64,000 bases of DNA from Nannocystis pusilla (GCF_026626665.1 NZ_JAPNKE010000002.1:6053168-6117167), one strand, 5' to 3'; counted from the first letter of the stretch, positions 46,934-58,500 are shown. Notes: generated from the letters alone by a model not told the origin. Translations and numbers: made by a program.

Positions 46934-47459
46934 GCGCCCTCGTTCCCCGACCGGGCCGCGAGTATAAGCCCCACCGGCCCGCGGGCCAAGCGAAGCGCCG
47001 AAGCGCTGCGCGCCCGATCGCCCCACCTGCTTCAACGGCCAGGCTCGCCCCCGCGCATCCGGTTCTCGCGCAGCGTCCGCCTCCCGACAGCGCCACCGGG
47101 CATCGCCCGGACCCTGGCGCGGCCGCTCGAGCGCGCAGGCCTTCGAGCTCGCAACGGTGGTACGGGCCCGCCTTGCAGCCGCGACACACGAGCCTCCCTG
47201 ACCCTGTACGCGGCGCACCGAGCTCCGCCGCCATGGACTCAAAAATGTTGCGCCGAGCGGACCTTGGGCGGCGCCGTCGCATCGCTTTGCGGCTCGACCT
47301 CCGCTGCGCGCGCGCCGGGGCGCTGGCGGCACGGATCGCACCACCTCGCCGGGGATTTCGCGTCGTCGAGATCGGCGTTCTGCGAGATCTACCTCGGCCC
47401 CACCCCGCACCCTTGCGCTCCGAGGCGTCACCGTCGACCATGTCCACAAGCGCACCGCC
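46934..47459. other. Intergenic region with no supported gene
   Basis: About 525 bases between two divergent genes. Several frames are open but Arg/Pro/Ala-rich on both strands and lack a signal peptide or domain. I see no palindrome, tandem repeat or RNA motif here. Confidence 0.5.
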
Positions 47460-48791
47460 ATGCTCGCCCGCTCCTCGCTCGTCGTCCTCGTCCTGCTTCC
47501 TGCCGGCTGCCTGAAAGATCTCACCCAGATCGAGACCGGGACAGGCAGTCTCACCGAGACCACCACCGACACGACCGACCCGACCGAGACCACCGCGACG
47601 TCGCCGGCCACGACCGACGTCGAGGCCGAGTGCGGCAACGGCAAGCTCGAGCCCGGCGAGCAGTGCGACGACGGCAACAAGGATCCCGGCGACGGCTGCG
47701 AGCCCAACTGCACGACCACCCCCGGCGAACTGTGCGGCAACGGCACGAAGGACGAGGGCGAGGACTGCGACGACGGCAACAACGACGACGGCGACGGCTG
47801 CGAGGGCAACTGCCGGCTCCCGGTCACGGTGGAGTGCGGAGACGGCAAGCTCGATCCTGGCGAGCAGTGCGACGACGGCAACAAGATGAGCGGCGACGGC
47901 TGCGAGAGCAACTGCACCAACACGCCGGTGTGCGGCGACGGCATGCAAGACCCCGGTGAGCAGTGTGACGATGGCAACGAAATGGACGACGACGGCTGCC
48001 TCTCCACCTGCGTGATGGCCAAGTGCGGCGACGGCATCCTCTGGGCGGACCAGGAGATGTGTGACGACGGGCCGATGAACGGCATGTATGGCCAGTGCAA
48101 CAGCGAGTGCAGCGGTCCCGGCGAGCGCTGCGGTGACGGCACGCGCAACGGCCCGGAAGAGTGCGACGACGCCAACCAGATGGATGACGACGAGTGCTCC
48201 AACACCTGCATCGCCCCGCGGTTGGTTTTTGTCACGGCAGCGGGCTTTACGGGCAACCTTGGCGGGCTCGTAGGGGCTGACGCGAAATGCAAGCAAACTG
48301 CCAGCAACTCCTCCTTGCCGACGAATCTGAGCTGGACCGCATGGCTCAGCGACGGAACTGATTCGCCCTCCTCGGCCGGGCGCATGGAAACTGACTATGC
48401 TGGCTACTACAAGCTTGCTAACGCCCAAATCCTTGCCCACGGATGGAGCGCCCTTGTCGCTCCTCCGCTAGCACTCCCGATCGACATCGACGAGAACGGC
48501 AATCCTGTGGAGGAGCCGCTCTTGGCCTGGTCCAACACGTCATCGTCAGGCGAGAGCGCTGGTACCGCTAACTGCAACAATTGGACTTCGCCCATGTTCA
48601 GCACAAAGGGTCGTTTTGGCGACGTGTCTGCAACCGATGCGACATGGACGGACGACGATGCTGCCGACAATCCCACCGCCTGCTCCAACTCCTTCCACCT
48701 CTACTGCTTCCAAAATGCCCCCCGCCCTGAGCCTCGAACTACGCGAAGCACGGCGGCCTTGCGGAGCCAAGGCGGCCGTGGAGACCGATAA
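47460..48791 (+). CDS. DUF4215-DUF1554 lipoprotein (copy A)
   Basis: A 443-aa surface lipoprotein: signal peptide with PAGC lipobox, short Thr-rich tether, then six myxobacterial Cys repeats (CGNGKLEPGEQCDDGNKD through CGDGTRNGPEECDDAN) and a C-terminal DUF1554-like domain starting RLVFVTAAGFTGNLGG and ending FHLYCFQN. The sequence runs about 20 residues past that usual end. Its third-position bases change visibly at about 48220: the DUF1554 part uses far more A/T-ending codons than the Cys repeats, as if it came from another source. First of a tandem family. Confidence 0.8.
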   Translation: MLARSSLVVLVLLPAGCLKDLTQIETGTGSLTETTTDTTDPTETTATSPATTDVEAECGNGKLEPGEQCDDGNKDPGDGCEPNCTTTPGELCGNGTKDEGEDCDDGNNDDGDGCEGNCRLPVTVECGDGKLDPGEQCDDGNKMSGDGCESNCTNTPVCGDGMQDPGEQCDDGNEMDDDGCLSTCVMAKCGDGILWADQEMCDDGPMNGMYGQCNSECSGPGERCGDGTRNGPEECDDANQMDDDECSNTCIAPRLVFVTAAGFTGNLGGLVGADAKCKQTASNSSLPTNLSWTAWLSDGTDSPSSAGRMETDYAGYYKLANAQILAHGWSALVAPPLALPIDIDENGNPVEEPLLAWSNTSSSGESAGTANCNNWTSPMFSTKGRFGDVSATDATWTDDDAADNPTACSNSFHLYCFQNAPRPEPRTTRSTAALRSQGGRGDR

Positions 48792-48875
48792 AACGCCCAC
48801 GGCGGCTAGATTCGCACACCAGTGCGTCGTCCCGGTCGCCAATCCAGGACAGCACCTGACTCAAGTCCGGCCGCC

Positions 48876-50014
48876 ATGCATTCTCGCCTCCCGGTCCTGC
48901 TCGCTGTCATCGCCGCCCACGGCTGCTTCTAAAATCCGAAGGGCAGCACCGGTTATTTGACCGGAAGCACGACCGAAAGCACGACGTCGAGCACTATCTC
49001 GACCACGACCGCGACGACCGGAGAGAAGCCCGCCTGCGGCAACGGAGTGCTCGAGCCCGGCGAGCAGTGCGACGACGGCAACGCCGACCCAGGCGACGAC
49101 TGCGAGCCCGACTGCACCCTCACGCCCGGCGAGAATTGCGGCAACGGCGTGGTCGACGACGGCGAGGAGTGCGACGACGGCAACGACGACGACACCGACG
49201 CCTGCACCAACACCTGCAAGAACGCGGTCTGCGGCGACGGCGCCATCATCGCTGGTACCGAAGAGTGCGACGACGGCAACGACGACGACACCGACGACTG
49301 CCTCTCCTCCTGCAAGAACGCGACTTGCGGCGACGGCCAACTCCACGACGGCGTCGAGGTCTGCGACAACGGTGGCGACAACGACGATACCGCCTACGAC
49401 GGCTGCACCACCCAGTGCCAGTTCGGCCCCCGCTGCGGCGACGAAACGGTTCAGGCCCCCGAGGAGGAGTGCGACGACGGCACCCCCGACGGCGACGACC
49501 TGTGCAACGCTTGTAAGAACGTCCCCTTCCGCTACGTCTTCGTCACCTCGCAGACGTATAAGGGCGACGTCAACAAGCTCATGGGCGCGGACTCTCGTTG
49601 CGACGTCGCGGCGGCCGACCTACCAGCAGCGAATTGGGTTGCGTGGCTCAGCGATGACCTGCAATCGCCAGCGTTCCGCATGGATACGACCTTCGTCGGG
49701 TGGTACGTTCTACCCGGCCCGCAGCCGATCCTGGTCGCCCGAGATTGGGCGGGCCTCACGTCGGGCGCCCTGCAGAGCCCTATTAATCGGGACGAGGCGG
49801 GCGGTCCGGTCGCGGCGGACGCGACGGCCTGGACCAACACCAAGATCGACGGCAAGTCGATCTCGGTCGACGTGCCTGCCCATTGCAGCAATTGGGACTC
49901 GAACCTGGGCACGGGCAACATCGGCAACGCGAACGCCAGCGACGCGACCTGGACGAACACCCAATCCTCGGCTGACTGCAATCTTTGCACCACCTCTATT
50001 GCGTCCAGAACTGA
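48876..50014 (+). pseudogene. DUF4215-DUF1554 lipoprotein (copy B), nonsense codon after lipobox
   Basis: The ATG at 48876 encodes a signal peptide (MHSRLPVLLAVIAAHGC) like copy D, but codon 19 is TAA (48930-48932) where copy D has TAC in GCFYNPHG. The same frame continues past the stop with NPKGS, a Thr/Ser tether, five Cys repeats and most of DUF1554 (RYVFVTSQTYKGDVN). Near 49985 one base is missing; the typical end HHLYCVQN then reads to 50014. The nonsense change is a substitution, unlike the indels elsewhere, so this copy is the best candidate for a truly inactive gene. Confidence 0.75.
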
Positions 50015-50064
50015 TCCCCGCGACGGCTCTCGGCGAGCCAGAGCTACAATCGCCCGAGCTTCGT

Positions 50065-50343
50065 GGTCCAATGCTCGTTCGCGCCCTGGCTGTCTGCTTG
50101 TCGTCGTGTCCGGCTGGCTCGGGGTGCCCTGGGAGTTATAGAAGCAGCCGTGAGCCGCGACAAATGGCCTGGACCAACACCGGAGCCGATGGCGAGGCTC
50201 TCGCGGCCGACACGGCCTCACACTGCAACCTCTGGGATTCGAGTTCCGGGACGGGCAGCGTGGGCGACCCGAGCGCGACGGAACGCAGGGGCGTTGTCCG
50301 ACTGCGATTCAGCGCACCACCTCTACTGCGTACAGAACTGACC
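50065..50343. pseudogene. Scrambled remnant of a DUF4215-DUF1554 gene (copy C)
   Basis: Two fragments of one more family member in opposite orientations. On the minus strand, 50168 down to about 50080 encodes a lipobox region (AAHGCFYNSQGTPSQPDTTT) like the start of copy D. On the plus strand, from about 50165 to 50343, lies the end of a DUF1554 domain (AWTNTGADGEALAADTASHC; then, one frame later, SAHHLYCVQN and stop). The Cys repeats and most of DUF1554 are missing. An inversion breakpoint at about 50160-50168 joins the two. Confidence 0.65.
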
Positions 50344-50539
50344 TCCGCGGTTCTCTCGCGCCCATCTCCCCACGTCTGCAGCCGGGCGCGGTCGCGCCTT
50401 GCTCGCACCGGAACCGATGCTGTACCGTCGTTCGCCTCACCTCTTCCCGAGCCAGGAGCACGTGGATGCCCGTGAGACCGCGACCACGGGGCCCAGACCT
50501 CGAGAGAACAGCGGCGCCTCTTCGCAGCCCAGGGAACCG

Positions 50540-51664
50540 ATGACGCACCGCACCGCCACGCTCCTCGCTCTCTTCGCCGCTTCTGGCTGCTTTTACAACC
50601 CCCACGGCAGCGTAAGCCAGCCGGACACCTCGACCGGCACGGACGCTGCCTCGAGCACCATCCCGACCACCAGCGACGGTGCCCAGGCCTGCGGCAACGG
50701 CGTGCTCGAGCCGGGCGAGCAATGTGACGACGGCAACCTCGTCGACGGTGACGGCTGCGAGGCCGACTGCGGCTTCACGCCGGTCGAACTGTGCGGCAAC
50801 GGCACGCTGGACGACGGCGAGGAGTGCGACGACGGCAATACCGACGACAGCGACGCCTGCCGCGATGTCTGCAAGCATGCAGTGTGCGGCGACGGGGTCG
50901 TGCATCTCGGCGTCGAGACCTGCGACGACGGCAACCTCGCCGACACCGACGACTGCCTGTCCTCCTGCGCGGCCGCGACCTGCGGTGACGGCCTCGTGCA
51001 CGCAGACGTCGAGCTCTGCGACGACGGCCGAGCCAACGACGACAGCGCCTACGACGGCTGTACCACCGAGTGCGAACCGGGCCCGCGCTGCGGCGACAAC
51101 CAGGTCCAGGCCCCGGAGGAAGAGTGCGACGACGGCACCCCCGGCGGCGACGATCTGTGCAACGCCTGCAAGAACGTTTCTTTCCGCTACATCTTCGTCA
51201 CCTCGCAAACCTACAAGGGCGACATGAATCAGCTCAACGGAGCCGACGCTCGGTGCGGCGTCCTGACGCTCGACTTCCCGGCGGGAGATTGGGTTGCCTG
51301 GCTCAGCGACGACGGCCAGGGCGTCGCCGCGCGCCTGGACACCAAGTTTGTCGGTTGGTACATCCTCCCCGGGCCGAAGCCGGTCCTGGTCGCTCGCAAT
51401 TGGTCGGGCTTGGCTTCGGGGACGCTGCTGAACCCCATCAACCGCGACGAATCGGGCACGCTCGTGGCACCCGACGCGCTGGCCTGGACCAACACCGCGC
51501 CCGACGGCTCCATCCTCTCGCTGGACGCGCACTGCAGCGTTTGGGACGCCCTCGGCGGCACGGGCAGGGTCGGCAGCACGAGCGCCACCGACTCGACCTG
51601 GACGGACTCCCAGACCGCCGCCGATTGCACCACCATGCACCACCTCTACTGCATTCAGAACTGA
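50540..51664 (+). CDS. DUF4215-DUF1554 lipoprotein (copy D)
   Basis: A 374-aa intact family member: MTHRTATLLALFAASGC signal peptide and lipobox, a Thr/Ser tether of about 30 residues, five Cys repeats (CGNGVLEPGEQCDDGN to CGDNQVQAPEEECDDG) and a complete DUF1554 domain (FRYIFVTSQTYKGDMN, WVAWLSDDGQG, ending HHLYCIQN). It is the best reference for judging damage in copies B and C, to which it is closest. Probably surface exposed; ligand unknown. Confidence 0.85.
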   Translation: MTHRTATLLALFAASGCFYNPHGSVSQPDTSTGTDAASSTIPTTSDGAQACGNGVLEPGEQCDDGNLVDGDGCEADCGFTPVELCGNGTLDDGEECDDGNTDDSDACRDVCKHAVCGDGVVHLGVETCDDGNLADTDDCLSSCAAATCGDGLVHADVELCDDGRANDDSAYDGCTTECEPGPRCGDNQVQAPEEECDDGTPGGDDLCNACKNVSFRYIFVTSQTYKGDMNQLNGADARCGVLTLDFPAGDWVAWLSDDGQGVAARLDTKFVGWYILPGPKPVLVARNWSGLASGTLLNPINRDESGTLVAPDALAWTNTAPDGSILSLDAHCSVWDALGGTGRVGSTSATDSTWTDSQTAADCTTMHHLYCIQN

Positions 51665-51678
51665 AGCTCCACCCCAGC

Positions 51679-52814
51679 ATGCGCTCCCGCGAGTCCAGAC
51701 TCCTCCCCTGCTCCTCGTCGTCGGCGCCTGTTTTTATCATCCGACCGGCTCGACCCCCGCGACGGACAGCGAGGCCCCGCAGGACACCACCTCCGGCGGC
51801 ACCTCGAGCGCCCCCGAGTGCGGCGACGGCCAGCTCGATCCCGGCGAAGCGTGCGACGACGGCAATCGCACCCCTGACGACGGCTGCGAGGACGACTGCA
51901 CCGTCACCCCCTCGCCGCCGTGCGGCAACGGCCAGATCGATCCGGGCGAGCAGTGCGACGACGGCAACACCGCCGACGACGACGGCTGCCAGGCCGACTG
52001 CACCGAGCTGCCCGTGTGCGGCGACGGCGTCGAGGATCCCGGCGAATCATGCGACGACGGCAACGCGGACGACGACGACGCCTGCCTCGCCGGCTGCGTG
52101 CCTGCGACCTGCGGCGACGGCGAGCTCTGGGCCGGCAACGAACAGTGCGACGACGGCGCTTTGAACGGCGCCTATGGTTACTGCAGCGACGATTGCAGCG
52201 GCCCTGGCCCCCGCTGTGGCGACATGATCCGCAACGGCGCGGAGGAGTGCGACGACGGCAACCTCTTCGACGACGACGACTGCTCCAACGAATGCCTCGC
52301 CCCACGGATCGTCTTCGCCACCGCGACGACCTTCACCGGCGCTCTCGGCGGCCTCGACGGTGCCGACGCCAAGTGTGCCGAGGCCGCGCAGTTCATCGAC
52401 CTCCCGCCGGACGTCCAGTGGGCCGCATGGCTGAGCGACGCCCGGTCCGACCCCGCCACCGGCGGTCGCTTCGACACCTTGTATTCGGGCTACTACAAGC
52501 TGACCACCGGCGCCGTCGTCGCCCATGGGTGGGGCGAATTGACCACCTTGCCGCTCACCACCGGGATCGGCGTCGACGAGGCCGGTAACATGCTGGACAT
52601 CCCCGCTCCGGTCTGGTCCAACACCTTCCGCAACGGCACCCGCATCGGCGCCGATCACTGCGACAGTTGGACCTCCTCGATCGACGGGACCCTGGGCCGC
52701 CTCGGCGTCGCCGGACCCACGAACATGACGTGGAGCGACGCCCCGGCCAACAACCCCGCGGCCTGCTCACAACTCTTCCACCTCTATTGTTTTCAGCAGA
52801 CCGCCCCGCTCTGA
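51679..52814 (+). CDS. DUF4215-DUF1554 lipoprotein (copy E), signal peptide frameshifted
   Basis: It starts 15 bases after copy D. The ATG (51679) opens MRSRESRLLP, and after one missing base in the CCCC run near 51700 the lipobox region reads LLLVVGACFYHPTGS. Five Cys repeats follow (CGDGQLDPGEACDDGN onward), then a DUF1554 domain beginning RIVFATATTFTGALGG and ending LFHLYCFQQTAPL. Its Cys repeats and DUF1554 are closer to copy A than to B-D, so the cluster holds two subfamilies. Confidence 0.8.
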
Positions 52815-52846
52815 CCCTCACGTCCGGGCGCTGCTGCGCGAGCTCG

Positions 52847-55472
52847 TCACCGGCTCGCCGCCCGCGGCTCGAGTCGTTCCTCTTCGCTCGGTGCCGGCAG
52901 CGCGTTCCCCGATACTAGCTCTCCCCCGACGATCTCCGCCAACAGCAGCGCCTGCGCGCGGTGCAGCACCAGCGAGCGCTCGAGCACCCACAGCAGCTCG
53001 AGCAGCTCCTGCGTCAGCACCTCGGACCACGCCCCGGGTCGCAGCGCGTCGAGCGGCGACGACGTGCGACCGCTTCGCTGCAGCATCCTCCCGGCCAGCC
53101 ACGACTGCACCACTTTCAGTCCGGACACCTCGTAGCCCCACACCTCCGCGGACACCGGCGCGAATATTCCGTCGCCGACCGTGAGCACCTCGTCCACGTA
53201 CGAGAATTTCTCCGGCATCGCCCGCACCGGCGCCACGCAGCGCGCCGACCCTTCTCTCGAACGCACGCGATACGTGTGCAGCCCCAGCAGCTTCGCCCCG
53301 ACCGCCGCGCAGCGCCTGAACAATCGCTCGTCGCGCGTGAGCGGCACCCGCGGCCCCGGCTCTGCCAGTTCCTCGCGCAGCGACTCCACGTACCCCGGAT
53401 GCCCCAGGCAGCCGTACACGTACGCGAACAGCTCCTCCGCCGTCACTGTCCGCGAGAACATGTCCTCCAGGACACTTGTAATTCCACGCGTCACGTTGGC
53501 CTGCGTCGCCGCACGGTCGCGCCACAGCGGGATCACCCCCTTGTCGCCGAACGATCCACGGAAGTGGTGCAGGTCGGGCACCTCCGCGCACGCCATCACC
53601 GCCGGACCGCGCGACAGCCCGCTCGACAGCAGCGTCGTCAAATAGACTTGCGACGGCCCGTGCGCCCGCCATAGCGCCGGCCGCAGGCGGTCGCCGAGGC
53701 GCCCGTCCGCCAGGCACCACCGCCTGTCGAGCGAGCGCCAGGCGATCCGCGCGATGGGAGGCCTCGGCGCATCCGCGGTCAACGACGCCAGCGGGGGCAA
53801 CGGCGTCCCCGCGAGCAGATCGGCCCCTGGCCGCGCGATCGTCCACGCCTCCGTCTCGCGGAACGCCGCCGCGCGATCGTCCGCCTGCAGCAGCGCTCGC
53901 CAGCGGCGCTCCAGCAGCTTCGGCGTCTCCCCGATCGGCCACGTCCGCTTCCACTGCGCCCCCGCGTGCTGCCACGGGAACAGGTCCACCAGCCGCGGCC
54001 AATCACCGTAGCCGCCCGACACCCCGGGCACCAGCGGCGCCTCCCACCCGTTCGGCGCGCGCGCCCACTCGAGCTCCTGCAATGATTGCAGCGCCCCCAG
54101 CGCGCGCAGCTTGCTCGCTACTATCATCGTCCGCCAGCCGCGTGTACCAGACCTCCGCCGGCCGCGACAAATCACCCTCCCCGCGTCGCACCCCCACCGC
54201 GATACACACCGGCGTGCGAATATTTTTGAAGACGTTGGCGGAGCGGCGCGGTCCGAGGGCATCGCCGCCGAGGTCGACGATCCACAACGCGTCGAGCACC
54301 GCGCGCAGGCGTCGTCGCATCGCCGCGAAGCCCGGCCCGCGCAGATAGCTCGACGGCGTGATCAGGCAGACCACCCCCGGTCCTGTCTGCTCGCAGCTCC
54401 ACCACAGCGCCCACCGCCAGAAATAGACATAGGCGTTATAAAGATTCTTGGCGTGCTTGCCGACCGCCGCGTCGGGCAGGAAGTCGGCCAGCAGCGGCCG
54501 CTCTCCGCGCTCTGGATCGCCGTGGCGGATCCACCCGCCGCGATCGCTCTCCGTCAATTCGCGCCGGTCGTACGGCGGGTTGCCGATGCACACGCGAATG
54601 CGTGCAGCCTCGACGTCCTCCCCCTCCGCGCGCGCCAGAGTGTCGCGCTGCATCACCCGCACTCCCGCAGCCGGCAGCCGCGCCCCTGCGGCCCGCAGCG
54701 CGCGCGACAGGCGAGCGTGCGCCGCCGCGAACGGCCCCGCGAGCACCTCGTGGGCCACGAGGTTCTCCCCGAGCCGGCTCGCGCACGCCGCCACGTCGCC
54801 GCCCGTCCCTCGCACGCGACGCAGCGCATCTTCCACGATCGCCAGCGGGTACACGCCGGTGCCGCACGACGGATCGATCACCACCACCTCGGGCGCGGCG
54901 AACCCGAGCGGCGCCCCGAGCTCGCGCGTCAGCAGCTCGCGCACTGCCACGATTTGCGCGTGCACCACTTCCTTCGGCGTGTAGTAAGCCCCGGCCTCGC
55001 GGCGCAGCCGGCCGTCGTAAGCCGCCAGGAACTCCTCGTAGAAGTACGCCCCCTCGCCCTCGCGCAGCGCCGCGAGCGACGCCGCGTCGAGCCTCGCGAT
55101 CGTCGCCTCAAGCTCTCCCAGCGCCGCGCCGATCTCCGCGCGATGCTCCGCCGCCGCTCGCAGCGCGCGCAACAGCGGACCCGGCGTCTCCCCCAGGCGC
55201 GCGCACGCCCCCGCGACCTCCGGCGCCGCCTCGGGGTGCTCCAGGCGATCGGTCCACAGCCCGTACGCGATCGTCTGCGCCATGGCCTCGGCGAACTCCG
55301 CTTCGCCGCCGCAGGCCGCGAGTGACCACTCGTCCGCGAGCGTGCGCAGCCGCGAGTTCGGCGCGGCCACGGCGACCCGCAGCGCCTCGCGCAGCGCCCG
55401 ACAGCGCCCGGCCAGCAGCGTCGCCACCTCGCGCGAACTCCTCGGGCCCGGCCGGCGCACGCGCGGAAACAT
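52847..55472 (-). CDS. N6-adenine DNA methyltransferase with specificity domain (type ISP/IIG-like), frameshifted
   Basis: About 875 aa in two frames joined near 54120, where one extra base (or two missing) is implied. The N-terminal 190 residues are helical. The gamma-class methyltransferase domain has YYTPKEVVHAQIVAV, the SAM motif VVIDPSCGTGVYPLAI near residue 200 and the catalytic IGNPPYDRREL near 300. The second half (WYTRLADD, then WPRLVDLFPWQHAGAQWKRTW and LLSSGLSRGPAVMACAEVPD) resembles the target-recognition part of type ISP enzymes. There is no N-terminal nuclease or helicase domain and no such gene beside it, so it may be an orphan methylase. A perfect palindrome (53461) lies in its specificity half. 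Confidence 0.8.
53461..53474. repeat. Dispersed palindrome, perfect (loop TCCA)
   Basis: TGTCC-TCCA-GGACA inside the methyltransferase gene; on the coding strand it encodes VLEDMF in the specificity half. Confidence 0.85.
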
Positions 55473-55588
55473 AGCAGAGCAACATCGCGCAGGGCGGCCC
55501 GCGATCGCGCGGACGGCGGCCTCGCGCGAGGTGCGTGCATTCGCGCCCGCGGGCTGGCCGGCCCGCGGTGATATCCTCCGGGCGGCTC

Positions 55589-58500
55589 ATGCTTCATATC
55601 GCCGTCGAACGCGAGGGACAGCCGCGCAAAGAGCTCCGCTTCGCCAAGGACGTGGTCGTCGTCGGCCGCGAGCCCGAGCACGACCTCCAGCTCAACTTCG
55701 AGGACGGCGCCTCGCGGCAGCACGCCCGCCTGAGCCACGAGCGCGGCCAGCACTTCGTCGAGGACCTCGGCTCGCGCAACGGCACCAAGGTCAACGGCAA
55801 GCGGATCGCCGCCAAGACCCCGATCAAGGCCGGCGACGAGGTCGAGGTCGGCAAGGTCAAGATCTACCTGGTCGGAGAGGCAGGTGCGGCCGGCAGCCGC
55901 GGCACCGCGCGCGTCCAGCCGCGGACCGACGACGACCCGACCGTCCAGCGCACCGTCAAGCAGGCGCCCAAGCCCGCCAAGGCGGCCGCGCCCGAACCTG
56001 CCCCGAAGGCCAGGCCCGCCCCCGAGCCCGCCCGGCCCGCGCCCAAGGCCCCGCGGCCGGCGCCCGAGCCCGAAGCTGGCCTTCCGGACAGCAGCATCCG
56101 CGTCAACCTGCGCCAGCCCGAGCCCGAGCCCGCGGCCGCCGCGCCCGAGCCCGAGGGCAAGCCGACGGGCCCTGTCAACGACGAGAACGAGGCCTGCCGC
56201 AGCCAGATCGATCCGCTGGCCCGGCGCTGGCGCGACCTCGGCAAGCCCGAGGGGCTGCTGCTGCACGGCCCGCTGCTCAAGCGCGGCCTCACCTGGGCCG
56301 CCAGCGACCGCAAGCTGCGGCCGCGCCCGTCCGAGCTGCACCGCGAGTTCATCTACGCCAGCCGCGGCGATCGTCGCCACCGGATCCGCGACCTCGGCCT
56401 GCGCGCCGGGGCGCTGACCGTCGCCCTGGTCGGCGGCAACGTGGCGGCGCACGTGCTGCACGACGACCTCGTGCTCAAGGACGCCGCCGCCGGGCGCGAG
56501 GCCGGCGCCGGTCAGTGCACGCCCGACAACCCCGCGGTGCAGCGCGCCAACCTCCTGGCCCAAAAGGCAGCCGAGCAGACCGACCTCGAGCTGGCGATCC
56601 TCGCCGGCACGCGGGCCGTGAGCGCCGCCGACGGCCCGTGCGCGCGCCAGTCGGACGCCGAGCGGGCCCTGCGGATCGCCCTCTCGCGCCAGCGCAGCCG
56701 CGTCATCGGCCGCGGCAACGCGCCGATCCGCCACGCCGACGTCGCCCGCGACGAGCGCGACGTCGTCACCGTCGACGACACCGGCGCGGTGATCCTCTAC
56801 GACCGCACCGGCGCCACCCAGCCGAAGACGCTGCCCTCGAGCAGCGGCGCCGGCAAGGTCGCGGCGCTCGGGCCCGAGGGTCGCTGGCTGGCCGTAGGGA
56901 CAGGCAAGGGCACCGTCGATCTGTGGGACCTGCAGCAGCGCACCGCGCCCAAGCTGACCAAGCAGCTCGAGAGCCACCGCGACCCGGTCACCGCGATCAC
57001 CTTCAGCGAGGACGGCCGCTTCTTCGCCACCGGCGACCGCCGCGGCAACGTCACCGTGTGGGACATGCGCGGCACCGACGCCGGCGCCAAGCTCGGCGAG
57101 CTGCGGCAGCACACCGGCGCCATCGAGCAGCTGGTGTTCCGCGACGGCGGCAGCCGCCTCTACTCGTTCGGCGGCAAGACTGCGGTCGCCACCGACCTGC
57201 AGGACGGGCGCAAGAAGGGCAAGCAGCTGAGCCTCGCCATCGGCGGCGACGCCACCGCGTTCGCGGTCAACGGCGAGGGCGACGAGGTCGTCGTCGGCGA
57301 CAGCATCGGCCAGGTCGTGCGCTGGCGCGTCCGCACCCTCGCGCGCGCCCAGCAGGACGCCCTCGCCAGCCACACCGGCGCCGTCGTCGACCTGGCGTTC
57401 CTCCCCGGCGCGCGCGCCGTCCTGTCCCTCGGGACAGACAAGCAGCTCATCGTCACCGAGCTCGATCAGATGATGCGCGAGGGCAGCGAGCCGCTGCGCG
57501 TCGGCCTGCGCGGGCTGCAGTCCGAGCCCAAGGCCCTGGCCGCCGACCCCACCGGGCGCCGGATCGCCGTGGCCGCCCAGGACCACAAGATCTACGTGTG
57601 GGACGCCGCCCAGCGCCACACCTCGGCCCAGCCGGTGGTCGTGTTCGACGAGCACGTCGACACCATCGAGTCGGTGCTGCCGAGCTACGACGGCAACTCG
57701 CTCCTCTCCGCCTCGGCCGACGGGACCTTGCGTCTGTGGCCGCTGCAGAACGCCGACGCCGGCGGCGCGCTCGCGGTGCTCAGCGATCACCGCGGCCCGA
57801 TCACCGGCCTGGGCCTCAGCAGCGACGGCGGCCGCATGGCCTCGCTCGGCCAGGACAAGGCCCTCCGCGCCTGGCGCCTCGACAACCGCGGCACCCCGCG
57901 GCGGATCCTCGAGCGGACCTTCGAGCAGGCCCCGCAGGCCCTCGCCGTCAGCCTCGACGGCCTGTGGGCGGCCGTCGGCGTCGAGCGCCAGCTGCTCGTC
58001 TACAGCCTCAGCGGCGGCGAGCGCGAGCCCAAGCCGATCGAGCGCGCCCAGCACGACGACCTGATCAGCCACGTCGCCTTCAGCCCGGACAACCGCTGGC
58101 TGGTCAGCGCCGACTTCTCCGGCGCGATCAACACCTGGTCGATGAAGGACAACGGCCCCGAGGACAGCCCGGCCCGCAACGTCGCGCTCGGCCGCTCGGT
58201 CACCGCGCTGGCGGTCGCCCCGAACAGCCCGTACTTCGCGGTCGCGGCGGCCGACAACCGCGTCACGCTGTGGCCGATGACCGGCAACGGCGGCGAGCAG
58301 CAGGTCGTGCAGCACGAGAAGTCGGTGCTCTCGCTGACCTTCAGCGGCGGCGGCGACTACCTGGTGTCGACCAGCGACGACGCCCGCGCGATCCTCCGCA
58401 CCGTCGACAAGGGCAAGACCGCCGAGCTGCCCGAGCGCTCCGCGGTCGCCCACGACTCGCGCGTGCGCGCGGCCGCGTTCAGCCCCGACAAGCGCTGGCT

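Noticed and set aside
46934..47459. Possible genes in the gap before lipoprotein copy A
   Set aside because: Open frames on both strands are Arg/Pro-rich, lack start context and recognisable domains, and look like high-GC shadows.
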